IMG/VR virus record: IMGVR_UViG_3300047550_003482
Span: 1-64,000 of that record
Strand: one strand, 5' to 3'
DNA: 64,000 nt
Source of the DNA: a virus
The notes under the pieces: generated by a model
What the model was told of the DNA's origin: nothing
Seen by the model: the letters and a program-made list of their open reading frames with translations, nothing else
Database searches by the model: none
Program-made: the position numbers and the translations under genes
Part shown: positions 31,186 to 39,143 of the stretch, piece by piece
How positions within the stretch are numbered: position 1 is the stretch's first letter
How the letters are laid out: every line of letters starts with the position of its first letter

Positions 31186-32031
31186 TTACACCTCTACTAG
31201 TTTAGGAAAAAACTCGTTTGCACGTTGCTCATAGCCATAATAACCACGTGGATTGCAGACAATTCTTGTTTCACCTATCATATAGTCAAAACAATCGTGT
31301 GTGTGACCATGGATCCAAAGTTTAATTTGTGGATGATCCAAGATTAATTCACTTAAGTCACTTGCATAACCTCCATTCATGATTGTATCACCTTTGTACT
31401 TATAACCAATACTTAAAGGCGATGGTGAATGATGACCTACAACAACATAGTTTTTTGCTTGGTCAGTTTCAACTGTTTTTTTGATGAATTCAACCGTTTG
31501 TCTGTGTTTTGCAAACGTGGTTGCAGGACTAAGATAATGGTATCCAGTATCTTCGTTTACCACTTGTCTATAATCATTCATCATATTTTTGATCATAGAC
31601 ATCGTAATAGGATCACCTTTGTTTAGATCAGTCCACAATGTCCCGCCTATGAATGTAACATCGTTGATTACTTTTGTTTCGTTATCCAAAAAGTATACGT
31701 TGTTGAATACTTGGCATTCTTCACGTAAGACTTCAAGTGTCCTTTTCCATTTTCCATGGTAGAATTCATGATTACCTGCAATGTAGATAACATGTGGGAA
31801 TTCATTGCTGCAATTAGACAGAAATTCTCTATACATTTTAGCAGCAGATTGACGAGTACCAAGTCCTGAATTATGTAGGATATGTGATTCGATTCTTTCT
31901 TTTGGATGGCGATAGAGGTCCTCGGCGATCATGATATCGCCGGCGAGGACCAATACATCAACGTTGTCGTTGTTTTTGAGTTCTAGATTTCCAAATTCTA
32001 AATGTATATCACTGGCAATATATAATTTCAT
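31186..32031 (-). CDS. Calcineurin-like metallophosphoesterase
   Basis: This 281-aa protein has all family motifs: ASDIHLEFG (D-x-H), VLAGDIM (G-D), IAGNHEFYHG (GNHE), VVGHHSPSP and IHGHTHDCFD (GHTH). Substrate unknown; compare the degenerate relative at 53425 and the intact one at 50097. Confidence 0.88.
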   Translation of the reverse strand: MKLYIASDIHLEFGNLELKNNDNVDVLVLAGDIMIAEDLYRHPKERIESHILHNSGLGTRQSAAKMYREFLSNCSNEFPHVIYIAGNHEFYHGKWKRTLEVLREECQVFNNVYFLDNETKVINDVTFIGGTLWTDLNKGDPITMSMIKNMMNDYRQVVNEDTGYHYLSPATTFAKHRQTVEFIKKTVETDQAKNYVVVGHHSPSPLSIGYKYKGDTIMNGGYASDLSELILDHPQIKLWIHGHTHDCFDYMIGETRIVCNPRGYYGYEQRANEFFPKLVEV

Positions 32032-32414
32032 TTTAATAGGTATCCTGCATCTGTTAGCTTGGTGATAGCTTTATGTCTTTTTAGACCTTTAGGAACAATA
32101 GTAAAACTACCTTTATCGTAGGTTACCTTGTCATCTAGATCCTTAGCTTCCTTCAATCCAAGGCCAGAGATTTCACGTAGAGTTTTAATCCGAAAAATAC
32201 GGTCTGTTCCGTGACATCCCTTCACAGTAATTGAACCATTATATTCTCCTGTAAGGAGCCGCATGAGAATAAGCCCCTTGATATCAGGATCTAATACACT
32301 GTTGATTTGATCCCACAGGGATAGTGCTTCTTCGCTGCCGTAGGCCTCTTTAATGGTATTCAAGAATTCGATACCCCTTTCTACGATTTGTTCTTTATGT
32401 TCTTCAGGAATCAT
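32028..32414 (-). CDS. Ribosomal protein bL12 C-terminal-domain-like
   Basis: In this 128-aa protein, residues ~70-128 (IFRIKTLREISGLGLKEAKD ... HKAITKLTDAGYLL) match the factor-recruiting CTD of bL12, including GLGLKEAKD. The N-terminal half is not the bL12 dimerisation domain but a helical region of its own. It might compete at or recruit translation factors. It overlaps both neighbours by 4 nt. Confidence 0.72.
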   Translation of the reverse strand: MIPEEHKEQIVERGIEFLNTIKEAYGSEEALSLWDQINSVLDPDIKGLILMRLLTGEYNGSITVKGCHGTDRIFRIKTLREISGLGLKEAKDLDDKVTYDKGSFTIVPKGLKRHKAITKLTDAGYLLK

Positions 32415-32794
32415 ACCTTACTCTTTTCTGAAACGTGTTTGCATTGACGCCGAAAACCAAATCCACTGCAAGTGCAACTCCAGCCCTTGCTGCTACGGGT
32501 CACTGTATATTTATTACCCTTAGAACCCTGAACGGTCCAAGTCTTTACATCAGTATTTACCGTTTTGAAACCACCGCTGATAATTTCAATGTCAATGACA
32601 TTGAGCATGTTGATAGTGCGAACGGGCCAATCTTTGTTGCCTGAGATATTGAATTGGCGATCAGTAAGCCAACGATCAGGATTAAGAACCTTGCCTTCGT
32701 ATACCGTGAAATCAGGTTGGGGAGGAATCATACGCGGACCTTGATTGTACCGAGTACGAACACGAACAACACTACCAACTTGAGGAACACGCAT
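32411..32794 (-). CDS. SWIM zinc-finger protein
   Basis: This 127-aa protein ends with WSCTCSGFGFRRQCKHV, a C-x-C-xn-C-x-H SWIM zinc motif, preceded by a beta-rich region (GSKGNKYTVTRSSKG). SWIM domains bind DNA or protein. The exact target is unknown. Confidence 0.75.
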   Translation of the reverse strand: MRVPQVGSVVRVRTRYNQGPRMIPPQPDFTVYEGKVLNPDRWLTDRQFNISGNKDWPVRTINMLNVIDIEIISGGFKTVNTDVKTWTVQGSKGNKYTVTRSSKGWSCTCSGFGFRRQCKHVSEKSKV

Positions 32795-32809
32795 TTGATT
32801 TTTCCCTAA

Positions 32810-33064
32810 TCAAGCACAGAAACGGTCATAGCTACGGATAGGACTACGCCCATCAGTATGCTTTTCAACATGTTCAACCCAGATGCCCTTAGCACTGAGT
32901 GCAGTGGTCAACGTGGGAAGATCACAATCTTCCTCAAGATACACGGTAGAACCCTTTTGATAACTGTAGGCGGTGATCTTGTCAGCAATGCCCAGATCGT
33001 ACAGAACGTGCCGCTTGACCGCACCCCAGCCATGGCCAGAATCAGAGTATAACTTGATCTTCAT
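32810..33064 (-). CDS. Small phage protein, 84 aa
   Basis: The ATG at 33064 is chosen because AAGGAG lies 6 nt upstream. Contains YSDSGHGWGAVKRHVLYDLG and RSPIRSYDRFC, resembling phage early proteins. Driven by the promoter at 33095-33123. Confidence 0.7.
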   Translation of the reverse strand: MKIKLYSDSGHGWGAVKRHVLYDLGIADKITAYSYQKGSTVYLEEDCDLPTLTTALSAKGIWVEHVEKHTDGRSPIRSYDRFCA

Positions 33065-33094
33065 TGATTGCTCCTTGCTGCTCACTAGAAATAC

Positions 33095-33123
33095 AGTATA
33101 ACTGATTTGGGATTATTTGTCAA
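33095..33123 (-). promoter_or_regulatory. Sigma70 promoter (repeated cassette)
   Basis: Minus: TTGACA (33123-33118), 17-nt spacer, TATACT (33100-33095), then GTATTTCTAGTGAGCAG as in other cassettes. Confidence 0.88.
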
Positions 33124-33131
33124 ATTTCGGG

Positions 33132-33311
33132 TTATTTCGGCACTCGGATTTGAACGCATTGAGTGCGAATGTCGCTGGTGGGTCTGAGTCCTTCAGCCGC
33201 TTTTTGCAGGCGTTGGCAGGATTCCTGGTCTGCCATGGGCGGGCTATAGACAACTTGGTTGCCGTTAGCTCCACCCACCGTAATCAAAACCCAAACAAGA
33301 ATAGTGTTCAT
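33132..33311 (-). CDS. Small exported-looking protein, 59 aa
   Basis: AAGGAG lies 7 nt before the ATG at 33311. The N-terminus is hydrophobic (ILVWVLITVGGANG), then DQESCQRLQKAAEG and a second Cys. It looks like a small periplasmic protein with one possible disulfide. Confidence 0.7.
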   Translation of the reverse strand: MNTILVWVLITVGGANGNQVVYSPPMADQESCQRLQKAAEGLRPTSDIRTQCVQIRVPK

Positions 33312-33341
33312 TGTGAACTCCTTGCTATCTACTATGAATAC

Positions 33342-33370
33342 AGTATATCAGGATGGCGATTTATTGTCAA
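33342..33370 (-). promoter_or_regulatory. Sigma70 promoter
   Basis: Minus: TTGACA (33370-33365), 17-nt spacer, TATACT (33347-33342). Drives the 59-aa gene. Confidence 0.88.
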
Positions 33371-33378
33371 ATTTGGAT

Positions 33379-33597
33379 TTATTCCAAATATTGAACAAAA
33401 AGGCCCTTAGATTCAATCTTACGATTCAGCCGAATGATTTTGCCCATGACGCTACGCATAACAGCACTGTCAGGCTGATTATGAGCCCTCAGAGTCCTTG
33501 CAGCAGCGACCAAACCTTCCTTACGCTTGAACAACTTGAGTTCTTCCTCATTACGAACGATAGCCCGCTTGCCGTACAGAACAGTTTCAATCGTCAT
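33379..33597 (-). CDS. Small basic protein, 72 aa
   Basis: CGGAG precedes the ATG. Helical and basic (EELKLFKRKEGLVAAARTLR). Driven by the promoter at 33627-33655. Unrecognised. Confidence 0.65.
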   Translation of the reverse strand: MTIETVLYGKRAIVRNEEELKLFKRKEGLVAAARTLRAHNQPDSAVMRSVMGKIIRLNRKIESKGLFVQYLE

Positions 33598-33626
33598 TTC
33601 GTACTCCGTTCAACTACTGAAGCTAA

Positions 33627-33655
33627 AGTATAACTGATTTGGGGTTATTTGTCAA
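33627..33655 (-). promoter_or_regulatory. Sigma70 promoter
   Basis: Minus: TTGACA (33655-33650), 17-nt spacer, TATACT (33632-33627). Confidence 0.88.
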
Positions 33656-33656
33656 A

Positions 33657-33857
33657 TCAGTCCTTACGATATACACTGGGCCTAAACAGGATACCAGTCA
33701 GCCACAACAGTCCCCAAGCCTGAAACCAGGTGATTTCCTTGAGTCCGAAAATCGTAGGCATCAGCCAATCCCACAGCAACATGACGGGCAAACTCATCAA
33801 TGCTGCAATCAGGAAAAGTGCAACAAAAACTTCAACCAAAGTATTAAAAGCCTTCAT
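33657..33857 (-). CDS. Small membrane protein, 66 aa
   Basis: GGAG precedes the ATG. Two hydrophobic spans, with ALMSLPVMLLWDWLMPTIFG and WFQAWGLLWLTGILF, a pattern I associate with small phage membrane proteins. Function unknown. Confidence 0.7.
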   Translation of the reverse strand: MKAFNTLVEVFVALFLIAALMSLPVMLLWDWLMPTIFGLKEITWFQAWGLLWLTGILFRPSVYRKD

Positions 33858-33868
33858 TTTAATCTCCT

Positions 33869-34072
33869 TTACTTGGACAAGATTTCAAGAGTCAGACTAT
33901 GCAGATAGTCCATTTCTTCATTAGTCACATAGAAGTCAGTCAGAGGATCCCAATATTGCCCACCCTTGGGATCGTAGTAAAGAACACGACCGTTAGCGTA
34001 GAAGAACGGGCCTTCCAAACCCTTACGGGGCTGCCAACGAGCATCACGTTCACGCAAAATACGATAGCCCAT
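33869..34072 (-). CDS. Small protein, 67 aa
   Basis: Contains RWQPRKGLEGPFFYANGRVL and WDPLTDFYVTNEEMDYLH. Coupled to the membrane protein gene; the promoter at 34102-34130 drives both. Confidence 0.65.
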   Translation of the reverse strand: MGYRILRERDARWQPRKGLEGPFFYANGRVLYYDPKGGQYWDPLTDFYVTNEEMDYLHSLTLEILSK

Positions 34073-34101
34073 TTGTTTTCCTCTTTAACGACGACAATGA
34101 T

Positions 34102-34130
34102 AGTATAGTTTATTTGGAATTATTTGTCAA
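34102..34130 (-). promoter_or_regulatory. Sigma70 promoter
   Basis: Minus: TTGACA (34130-34125), 17-nt spacer, TATACT (34107-34102). The -35 lies within the 3-prime end of the 98-aa gene. Confidence 0.85.
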
Positions 34131-34406
34131 ATTTTTCCTCATAGATTCAATTATCTCTGCCGCCTCTTCCAATAAATCTGCAATACGATCTGGACGACCT
34201 TCCTGTACACTTTTTCTGTCTTTGATTGACCTGCGAATTTCTGCACGTTTTTTCAATCTATACACAATATCATTTGTGTCTTCCGTTTTGGTAGCGGGAC
34301 ATTCATCATCTTTTGTATTAATAAACAACACAGCATTACATGCAGAACAATACGTAAGATCAGGCATACCAAATGCTGATTCATCGTTTACCCACTGATG
34401 TTTCAT
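34110..34406 (-). CDS. Small zinc-ribbon-like protein, 98 aa
   Basis: Contains TYCSACNAVLF and a later DDECPATK, a possible Cys zinc site, and a helical C-terminus. It overlaps the first Ala/Trp repeat gene by 4 nt. Confidence 0.6.
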   Translation of the reverse strand: MKHQWVNDESAFGMPDLTYCSACNAVLFINTKDDECPATKTEDTNDIVYRLKKRAEIRRSIKDRKSVQEGRPDRIADLLEEAAEIIESMRKNLTNNSK

Positions 34407-34849
34407 AGTTCACACTCCAATTCATTAATTCGTTCAAACGCAACCACTGCTGGTAGCAATAGAATTGCTGCTGGGTCTTCACTAAGTATAGACCAAACAC
34501 GTAGATGATCACTGGGCATTTCTAGGTATTTACTGGCGTCATCATATGCGATTAGGGCTGCTGCCGCACCCATAGCCGCACCCATAGCCGCATTCCAAGC
34601 CGTATCCCGAGCCGCATGCAAAGTCACACTCAAAGCCGCATCCCACGCCGCAAGCCAAGCCGCACTCCAAGCCGCATCCCGAGCCGCACTCCAAGCCGCA
34701 CTCCAAGCCGCACTCCAAGCCGCATCCCGAGCCGCATGCCGAGCCACACCCCAAAACGCATCCCAAATTTCAGGATGTGACTTTACTGACTCAAGTACCC
34801 GATCAATATGATGGGCATTAGGTAAGTAGCTCCATGCGTTCATACACAC
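34403..34849 (-). CDS. Ala/Trp tetrapeptide-repeat protein A
   Basis: This 148-aa protein has fixed ends (WSYLPNAHHIDRVLESVKSH; YDDASKYLEMPSDHLRVWSI ... FERINELEC) around ~20 units of the form W/R/H-S/D/N-A-A, i.e. a 12-bp tandem repeat in the DNA (34561-34760). The repeat should form a long Ala-rich helix with Trp/Arg on one face. Paralogous to the next gene by a ~430-bp tandem duplication. Confidence 0.75.
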   Translation of the reverse strand: MCMNAWSYLPNAHHIDRVLESVKSHPEIWDAFWGVARHAARDAAWSAAWSAAWSAARDAAWSAAWLAAWDAALSVTLHAARDTAWNAAMGAAMGAAAALIAYDDASKYLEMPSDHLRVWSILSEDPAAILLLPAVVAFERINELECEL

Positions 34850-35253
34850 TCCAATTCATTAATTCGTTCAAACGCAACCACTGCTGGTAGCAATAGAATT
34901 GCTGCTGGGTCTTCACTGAGAATTGCCCAGATACGTAGATGATCACTGGGCATTTCTAGGTATTTACTGGCGTCATCATATGCGATTAGGGCTGCTGCCG
35001 CACCCATAGCCGCACCCATAGCCGCATGCCGAGCCGCACTCCAAGCCGCATCCCGAGCCGCATCCCGAGCCGCATGCCGAGCCGCACTCCAAGCCGCATC
35101 CCGAGCCGCACTCCAAGCCGCACTCCAAGCCGCATTCCAAGCCGCACTCCAAGCCGCATTCCAAGCCGCATCCCAAATTTCAGGATGTGATTTCAATGAC
35201 TCAAGTACCCGATCAATGTGATGGGCATTAGGCAAATGACTCCATGCACTCAT
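34840..35253 (-). CDS. Ala/Trp tetrapeptide-repeat protein B
   Basis: This 137-aa protein has nearly the same ends as the preceding one and a different number and order of the 4-residue units (34990-35180). It overlaps protein A by 10 nt and the RNA ligase gene by 4 nt. Near-identity of the flanks at DNA level points to recent duplication with repeat-number change. Confidence 0.75.
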   Translation of the reverse strand: MSAWSHLPNAHHIDRVLESLKSHPEIWDAAWNAAWSAAWNAAWSAAWSAARDAAWSAARHAARDAARDAAWSAARHAAMGAAMGAAAALIAYDDASKYLEMPSDHLRIWAILSEDPAAILLLPAVVAFERINELECV

Positions 35254-36167
35254 ACAGCATTCTCCATGTAGTTCCTAACCCACTCCAACCGTTGTTGTTC
35301 GGTCATCGCGGTATATTCTACAATGTTTTCACGAATATGGTCGATCAACCCATGATATTCTTCATCAATGTTACGCTTGACATCGTTCTTCAGGTCTACC
35401 AACTTATCGGTACGCGGATTACGAGCCACCCACTTGTTTACCAAGTAATACGGGCTCTTGATCTTGGTAGATACTCCATCATCCGTGTAAATTACATAAC
35501 CTTCGTGACGGCACTCCTTTACCATTTCCTGAACACGGCCCATGTTGGTTACCGTACATTCAGGCGTATAGCAACCCAATTCTTGCGCCAATTCACGCAA
35601 GATAAAGCTATCATGCTGTACCCGTGAACCCCACACATTTTCACGATAACCCAACAAATACATGCCTTCTTTCTCAGGAACAATGTGCGGATCGTCAACA
35701 TGACAACATTCAAACATGAAGGTCATGCCACGCAAATCACTACGGCTGAACACCAAACACCAGTCCTGATAGTTATACTTTTGACGGATCAATTGCTTGA
35801 CCATTTCAACGTATTCGCTATCCAATGAACCAGTAGTGCTGATCAACAGATCACCATTGTACCAAGTAACGGATGCCATAAAGCCATTGACTTTACGGAA
35901 AGCAGTTACCTTGGTATCAAAGCCAATTTTAGGAGCACGGCTTTCAATACCGAAGTTATAGATTTTTTGAAATGGATATGCTACGATATTAAATTCGTCA
36001 GTAATGACCGCACCACGACAATGCTCTAAATATTCGTTCCATGTGTTGTTAAAAAATACAGTTTTTTTGTACTTTAATACGGAAAGTTCTGGATAGATAG
36101 TTGATTTCTTCATTGAAACCAATTTAGGATTATTCAAAACATACTGTTTCAATTTTTCTTGGAACAT
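35250..36167 (-). CDS. RNA ligase, T4 Rnl1-like
   Basis: This 305-aa nucleotidyltransferase has motif I FRKVNGFMAS (K-x-x-G, adenylated Lys), the motif-Ia-like HCRGAVI region, MTFMFECC (motif IIIa-like), EGYVIYTDDG (motif IV E-G) and TKIKSPYYLVNKW (motif V K-x-K). T4 Rnl1 reseals cut tRNA with Pnkp; a Pnk-type kinase is at 11351. Its promoter contains a 20-bp palindrome. Confidence 0.88.
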   Translation of the reverse strand: MFQEKLKQYVLNNPKLVSMKKSTIYPELSVLKYKKTVFFNNTWNEYLEHCRGAVITDEFNIVAYPFQKIYNFGIESRAPKIGFDTKVTAFRKVNGFMASVTWYNGDLLISTTGSLDSEYVEMVKQLIRQKYNYQDWCLVFSRSDLRGMTFMFECCHVDDPHIVPEKEGMYLLGYRENVWGSRVQHDSFILRELAQELGCYTPECTVTNMGRVQEMVKECRHEGYVIYTDDGVSTKIKSPYYLVNKWVARNPRTDKLVDLKNDVKRNIDEEYHGLIDHIRENIVEYTAMTEQQRLEWVRNYMENAV

Positions 36168-36198
36168 ATTGAACTTTCATTGTTTCGTGTATAAATAT

Positions 36199-36227
36199 AC
36201 TGTAACACAAAATATATTTTGTGTCAA
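36199..36227 (-). promoter_or_regulatory. RNA ligase promoter with 20-bp palindrome
   Basis: Minus: TTGACA (36227-36222), 17-nt spacer, TACAGT (36204-36199). A perfect palindrome ACACAAAATATATTTTGTGT (36205-36224) fills the spacer and touches the -35, as an operator would. Confidence 0.65.
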
Positions 36228-36292
36228 CAAAAATGTCCTTCGCGGTACTGGTAATACCCAAGGACTCTAACAGTTGAAAAGGAACTATCAGC

Positions 36293-36979
36293 ATGAATAT
36301 TTATTACGTTTATGCCTGGCTTAGAAATGATGGCACACCATATTATATAGGCAAAGGCAAAGGGAACAGAGCATATTTAAAAGGTCGGTTGTTCAAACCT
36401 CTTGATTCAAGAAGAATCATTATAGTTGAAGCCAATTTAACAGAAATAGGAGCACTTGCGTTAGAACGTCGAATGATTCGTTGGTACGGACGAGAAGATT
36501 TAGGTACGGGTATTCTTAAAAATAAAACTGATGGAGGTGATGGTGTAACCAACACTCGCCTGACCCCGAAACAAAAACTTGCAAAAGGTCGTAAAAAAGA
36601 TCAGCATTCAAATTTTGGTAAATTTGGTTCAGAAAATAGAGCAGCAAAAGAATACATAGTTATTACGCCAAATAGCCAACTCATCAAAATCAAAGGATTA
36701 CATCAGTTTTGTAAGGAAAATAATTTGTTATTGTCTAACGTTTCTTGGCACATAAATGGTGAAAACAAAAACGGAAAAATATTAAGCAATGTCTGTGGAT
36801 ATAGATTTTTTAAATATTCTGAAGAATTGCTTAAGAAATTCCAAGAACATATACCTCCATTTATTAAACCAAAACGAGGATCAGGAAAAATTAAATTTAT
36901 TTGTAGATTGTCTGATAAAAAAGAATTAAGTAAGGCATCTGCTTCATTATGCATGCCTTACTTAAGGGAATATTTTTAA
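36293..36979 (+). CDS. GIY-YIG homing-type endonuclease
   Basis: This 228-aa protein has a GIY-YIG core ([20 protein letters not shown], Glu in [11 protein letters not shown]) and a C-terminal DNA-binding part ([19 protein letters not shown], resembling NUMOD-type modules). It is the only plus-strand gene in a long minus-strand block, consistent with insertion as a mobile gene. Confidence 0.85.
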   Translation: MNIYYVYAWLRNDGTPYYIGKGKGNRAYLKGRLFKPLDSRRIIIVEANLTEIGALALERRMIRWYGREDLGTGILKNKTDGGDGVTNTRLTPKQKLAKGRKKDQHSNFGKFGSENRAAKEYIVITPNSQLIKIKGLHQFCKENNLLLSNVSWHINGENKNGKILSNVCGYRFFKYSEELLKKFQEHIPPFIKPKRGSGKIKFICRLSDKKELSKASASLCMPYLREYF

Positions 36980-37061
36980 TTATCACGCTTTCAATTGATT
37001 AGATCGGACAATACCGATCTCACTATTTTTGTAGTATAGCGTAAAGCAGATTTATCGTCAA
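36980..37061 (-). promoter_or_regulatory. Orphan sigma70 promoter followed by a hairpin
   Basis: Minus: TTGACG (37061-37056), 17-nt spacer, TATACT (37038-37033). The transcript would begin about 37026 and at once form AGATCGG/CCGATCT (37001-37020), then run antisense into the GIY-YIG gene. No minus-strand gene follows closely; it may have served the RNA ligase unit before the insertion, or make a small RNA. Confidence 0.5.
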
Positions 37062-37225
37062 GAGTTGTTATCACGCTCCAGACGATCCAGAATCCTGGTG
37101 ATCTTACGCTTGTGAACCTTGGCCACGGTCCTGCGATGCTTGGGAGCCGGGCCGCAGCAGGTGCAGAACCAGCCGCCAGGGCCAACGCGGCAGTGATGAC
37201 GAGCATTGAACAGATTGGTCTTCAT
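37058..37225 (-). CDS. Small basic Cys-rich protein, 55 aa
   Basis: ATG at 37225 behind the promoter at 37252-37280. Contains GGWFCTCCGPAPKHRRT, a possible zinc-binding Cys cluster, and a basic helical tail. Its stop overlaps the -35 of the next promoter. Confidence 0.65.
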   Translation of the reverse strand: MKTNLFNARHHCRVGPGGWFCTCCGPAPKHRRTVAKVHKRKITRILDRLERDNNS

Positions 37226-37251
37226 AGTTTGCTCTCTACTTCAGAAGTCTT

Positions 37252-37280
37252 AGTATAGCAGTGTTCGTATTTTCTGTCAA
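37252..37280 (-). promoter_or_regulatory. Sigma70 promoter
   Basis: Minus: TTGACA (37280-37275), 17-nt spacer, TATACT (37257-37252). Confidence 0.88.
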
Positions 37281-37330
37281 GAAATAGTATATTTTCAATT
37301 AGTTTCATTTGCCAAGGTATTAGTAATGGT

Positions 37331-37338
37331 GATAAATA
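37331..37338 (+). promoter_or_regulatory. Late-promoter motif GATAAATA
   Basis: It ends 5 nt before the ATG at 37344, which has no ribosome-binding site. Confidence 0.5.
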
Positions 37339-37343
37339 TTTAT

Positions 37344-38771
37344 ATGAAATATAGCGAAATCAAACCCGTAGCCGAAGCTAGAAAACGTAGTGATGTAAAT
37401 CTAACTATTCCAGTAAATGCCTGGATAAATAATTATTTTCGTGATGCCGAGCAACGTGGTGATAGTGTAGGTAATAGCGTCGTGTTAAATCTTTTCGTCA
37501 GCCTAACTGCTATACCTAAGTTGGGTATCAATCCGCGATCACATTACAATACACCAATGGGTATATATGCATATCCAGTAGAATATGTACTTGAAAAAGT
37601 TGGTCGTAAATTGCCACTAGATTTTTTACCATTCGCCGGTGACCAACCTTGGGTTAATATATTCCGTGTTAGTGAAAATAGCAACGTGATTGATTTGGAT
37701 GAAGTTACTGAAGACATGTACAATGACTATTGTCAACGTTTTTCTGAAATACTAAGCAAAAGCCACAAATCTCCGATAGAAAGAACTAATAAAATAGTTG
37801 CTGTTCTTAAAGACGAAGCCAATAGAGAGGCAAGAGTAAAAACTCCTGGTGGCAAACTATGGTATGTTTCTATGGAAGTTAGTAAAGAAATAGCAGACCT
37901 TTATGTGGAAAAATCAAGATCATTAAGTTGGAACAAATTATTTAGAGATGTTGGTATAGATGGTTTCATTGATATGGGTAAGGGAATTATACATCCTAGT
38001 GAACCTACACAGGCTGTATTTTTTAGTATGAAACCTATACAGGTATTAGATCGTGTTGAAAACAAATATAGTCCTGATCGTAGAGAAAAAAGCCAACTCA
38101 AAGGTCAGGCCAAAAAAGAAGAATTTGAACGATTGATTAAAGAATTTAGACAAGTATTAGCCACGGGTGATATTAAAGAAATAGAGTATTGGATGTCCGA
38201 CGCAACAATGCGAAGTGATATAAAACCTAGTGTTTGGGTAAATAAAATACCTGTAAATTTAAGAGCAAAATACTTGATAAGAAATCCACATAGCTTGATG
38301 CAATTAACTAAGCCAACAAAATCTGACTATTTTAGTGCTATGGTTGGCAATCCATATAGGATAATATCCTATTTCAGAACACTTTATGATAAGGATGTAT
38401 ATGCATCTAATGGACTTTGGACTAAATTCTTAACACCACAAGAATTAGCACAAGCATTGTATCAATCAAAAAATTATGCTATTGGTAAAATAGGAGATGA
38501 AAGTGTACAAGATTTGTTTCGTTATATAAAGTTTGATGCCAAAAATATTGGTATTGATTTAACTAAACCCGCTAATTCTGTGGTGTTAACGGCATTAATA
38601 AATCTTAATCCTATGGTGTTTACAAATATGCTTGCAGTATATGCAAATGACGGCAAAATGTTAGGCAAAGATATTTACGAGTATGCTTTGTCTGTGGCAG
38701 ATGGAAAAGAAAAAGCTGAAATTACCAAATACTGGAATTATTACAATCAATCTTTAGATTCCCAAGCTTGA
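37344..38771 (+). CDS. Tagged protein of unknown function, 475 aa
   Basis: The ATG at 37344 is used because the tag MKYSEIKPVAE, then A, starts there and GATAAATA lies 5 nt upstream; there is no Shine-Dalgarno. Residues ~60-240 contain INPRSHYNTPMGIYAYPVEY, PFAGDQPWVNIFRV and GIIHPSEPTQAVFF, a fold I cannot name but which recalls toxin-type enzymes. The C-terminal half is helical repeats. Likely an isolated member of the packaged set. Confidence 0.7.
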   Translation: MKYSEIKPVAEARKRSDVNLTIPVNAWINNYFRDAEQRGDSVGNSVVLNLFVSLTAIPKLGINPRSHYNTPMGIYAYPVEYVLEKVGRKLPLDFLPFAGDQPWVNIFRVSENSNVIDLDEVTEDMYNDYCQRFSEILSKSHKSPIERTNKIVAVLKDEANREARVKTPGGKLWYVSMEVSKEIADLYVEKSRSLSWNKLFRDVGIDGFIDMGKGIIHPSEPTQAVFFSMKPIQVLDRVENKYSPDRREKSQLKGQAKKEEFERLIKEFRQVLATGDIKEIEYWMSDATMRSDIKPSVWVNKIPVNLRAKYLIRNPHSLMQLTKPTKSDYFSAMVGNPYRIISYFRTLYDKDVYASNGLWTKFLTPQELAQALYQSKNYAIGKIGDESVQDLFRYIKFDAKNIGIDLTKPANSVVLTALINLNPMVFTNMLAVYANDGKMLGKDIYEYALSVADGKEKAEITKYWNYYNQSLDSQA

Positions 38772-38968
38772 TGAACAACAATCCAATCTTCTAAGCAATC
38801 TTCAAAACTATAGTTTTCATCAACATAGGATCGTTCATATTTTTCACACATATTGCTGTACCAATCGGGCCAATATGTTCGTCTAATATCATCTTCACTG
38901 ACCGTATCTATGCAATTATTATCAGCTGGTCTGCTAGGATCACGTATAACATATGAAAAATATCGCAT
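38747..38968 (-). CDS. Phage-type protein, 73 aa
   Basis: Acidic, with RYFSYVIRD, RRTYWPDWYSNMCEKY and FEDCLEDWIVVHQAWE, a type I associate with cyanophage-like small proteins. TAAATA (38979-38974) lies 5 nt before the start and no Shine-Dalgarno is seen. Its 3-prime end overlaps the converging tagged gene by 25 nt. Confidence 0.7.
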   Translation of the reverse strand: MRYFSYVIRDPSRPADNNCIDTVSEDDIRRTYWPDWYSNMCEKYERSYVDENYSFEDCLEDWIVVHQAWESKD

Positions 38969-39013
38969 AACTATATTTATGTTAAAACTTCATTTGGATA
39001 CTCATCACTTGGC

Positions 39014-39127
39014 CTAAAAACATATTCTGGACGTCACCATTCCAGCCACTATATTAAGAAATGCAGAGTTCATGTGTCTTTGAAGGTCAACTTCGGTAAA
39101 TTGCATTAGATCAATACTTTTAGTCAT
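39014..39127 (-). CDS. Possible 37-aa protein
   Basis: Minus-strand ATG to TAG with AGAAAGA upstream; contains DLMQFTEVDLQRHMNSAF. Weak support. Confidence 0.35.
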   Translation of the reverse strand: MTKSIDLMQFTEVDLQRHMNSAFLNIVAGMVTSRICF

Positions 39128-39143
39128 TTTTAAGTCTTTCTTG

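Noticed and set aside
34542-35176. Long Cys/Gly- and Met/Arg/Leu-repeat frames opposite or beside the Ala/Trp genes
   Set aside because: They are the other frames of the same 12-bp repeat; only the Ala/Trp frame has normal ends, overlaps and neighbours.
34560-35180. Tandem repeats considered as a CRISPR array
   Set aside because: The unit is 12 bp, without spacers of constant length, and is coding.
36991-37206. 71-codon minus-strand frame
   Set aside because: The frame starting at 37225 follows the promoter and has a Cys cluster; the longer frame has no start signal.
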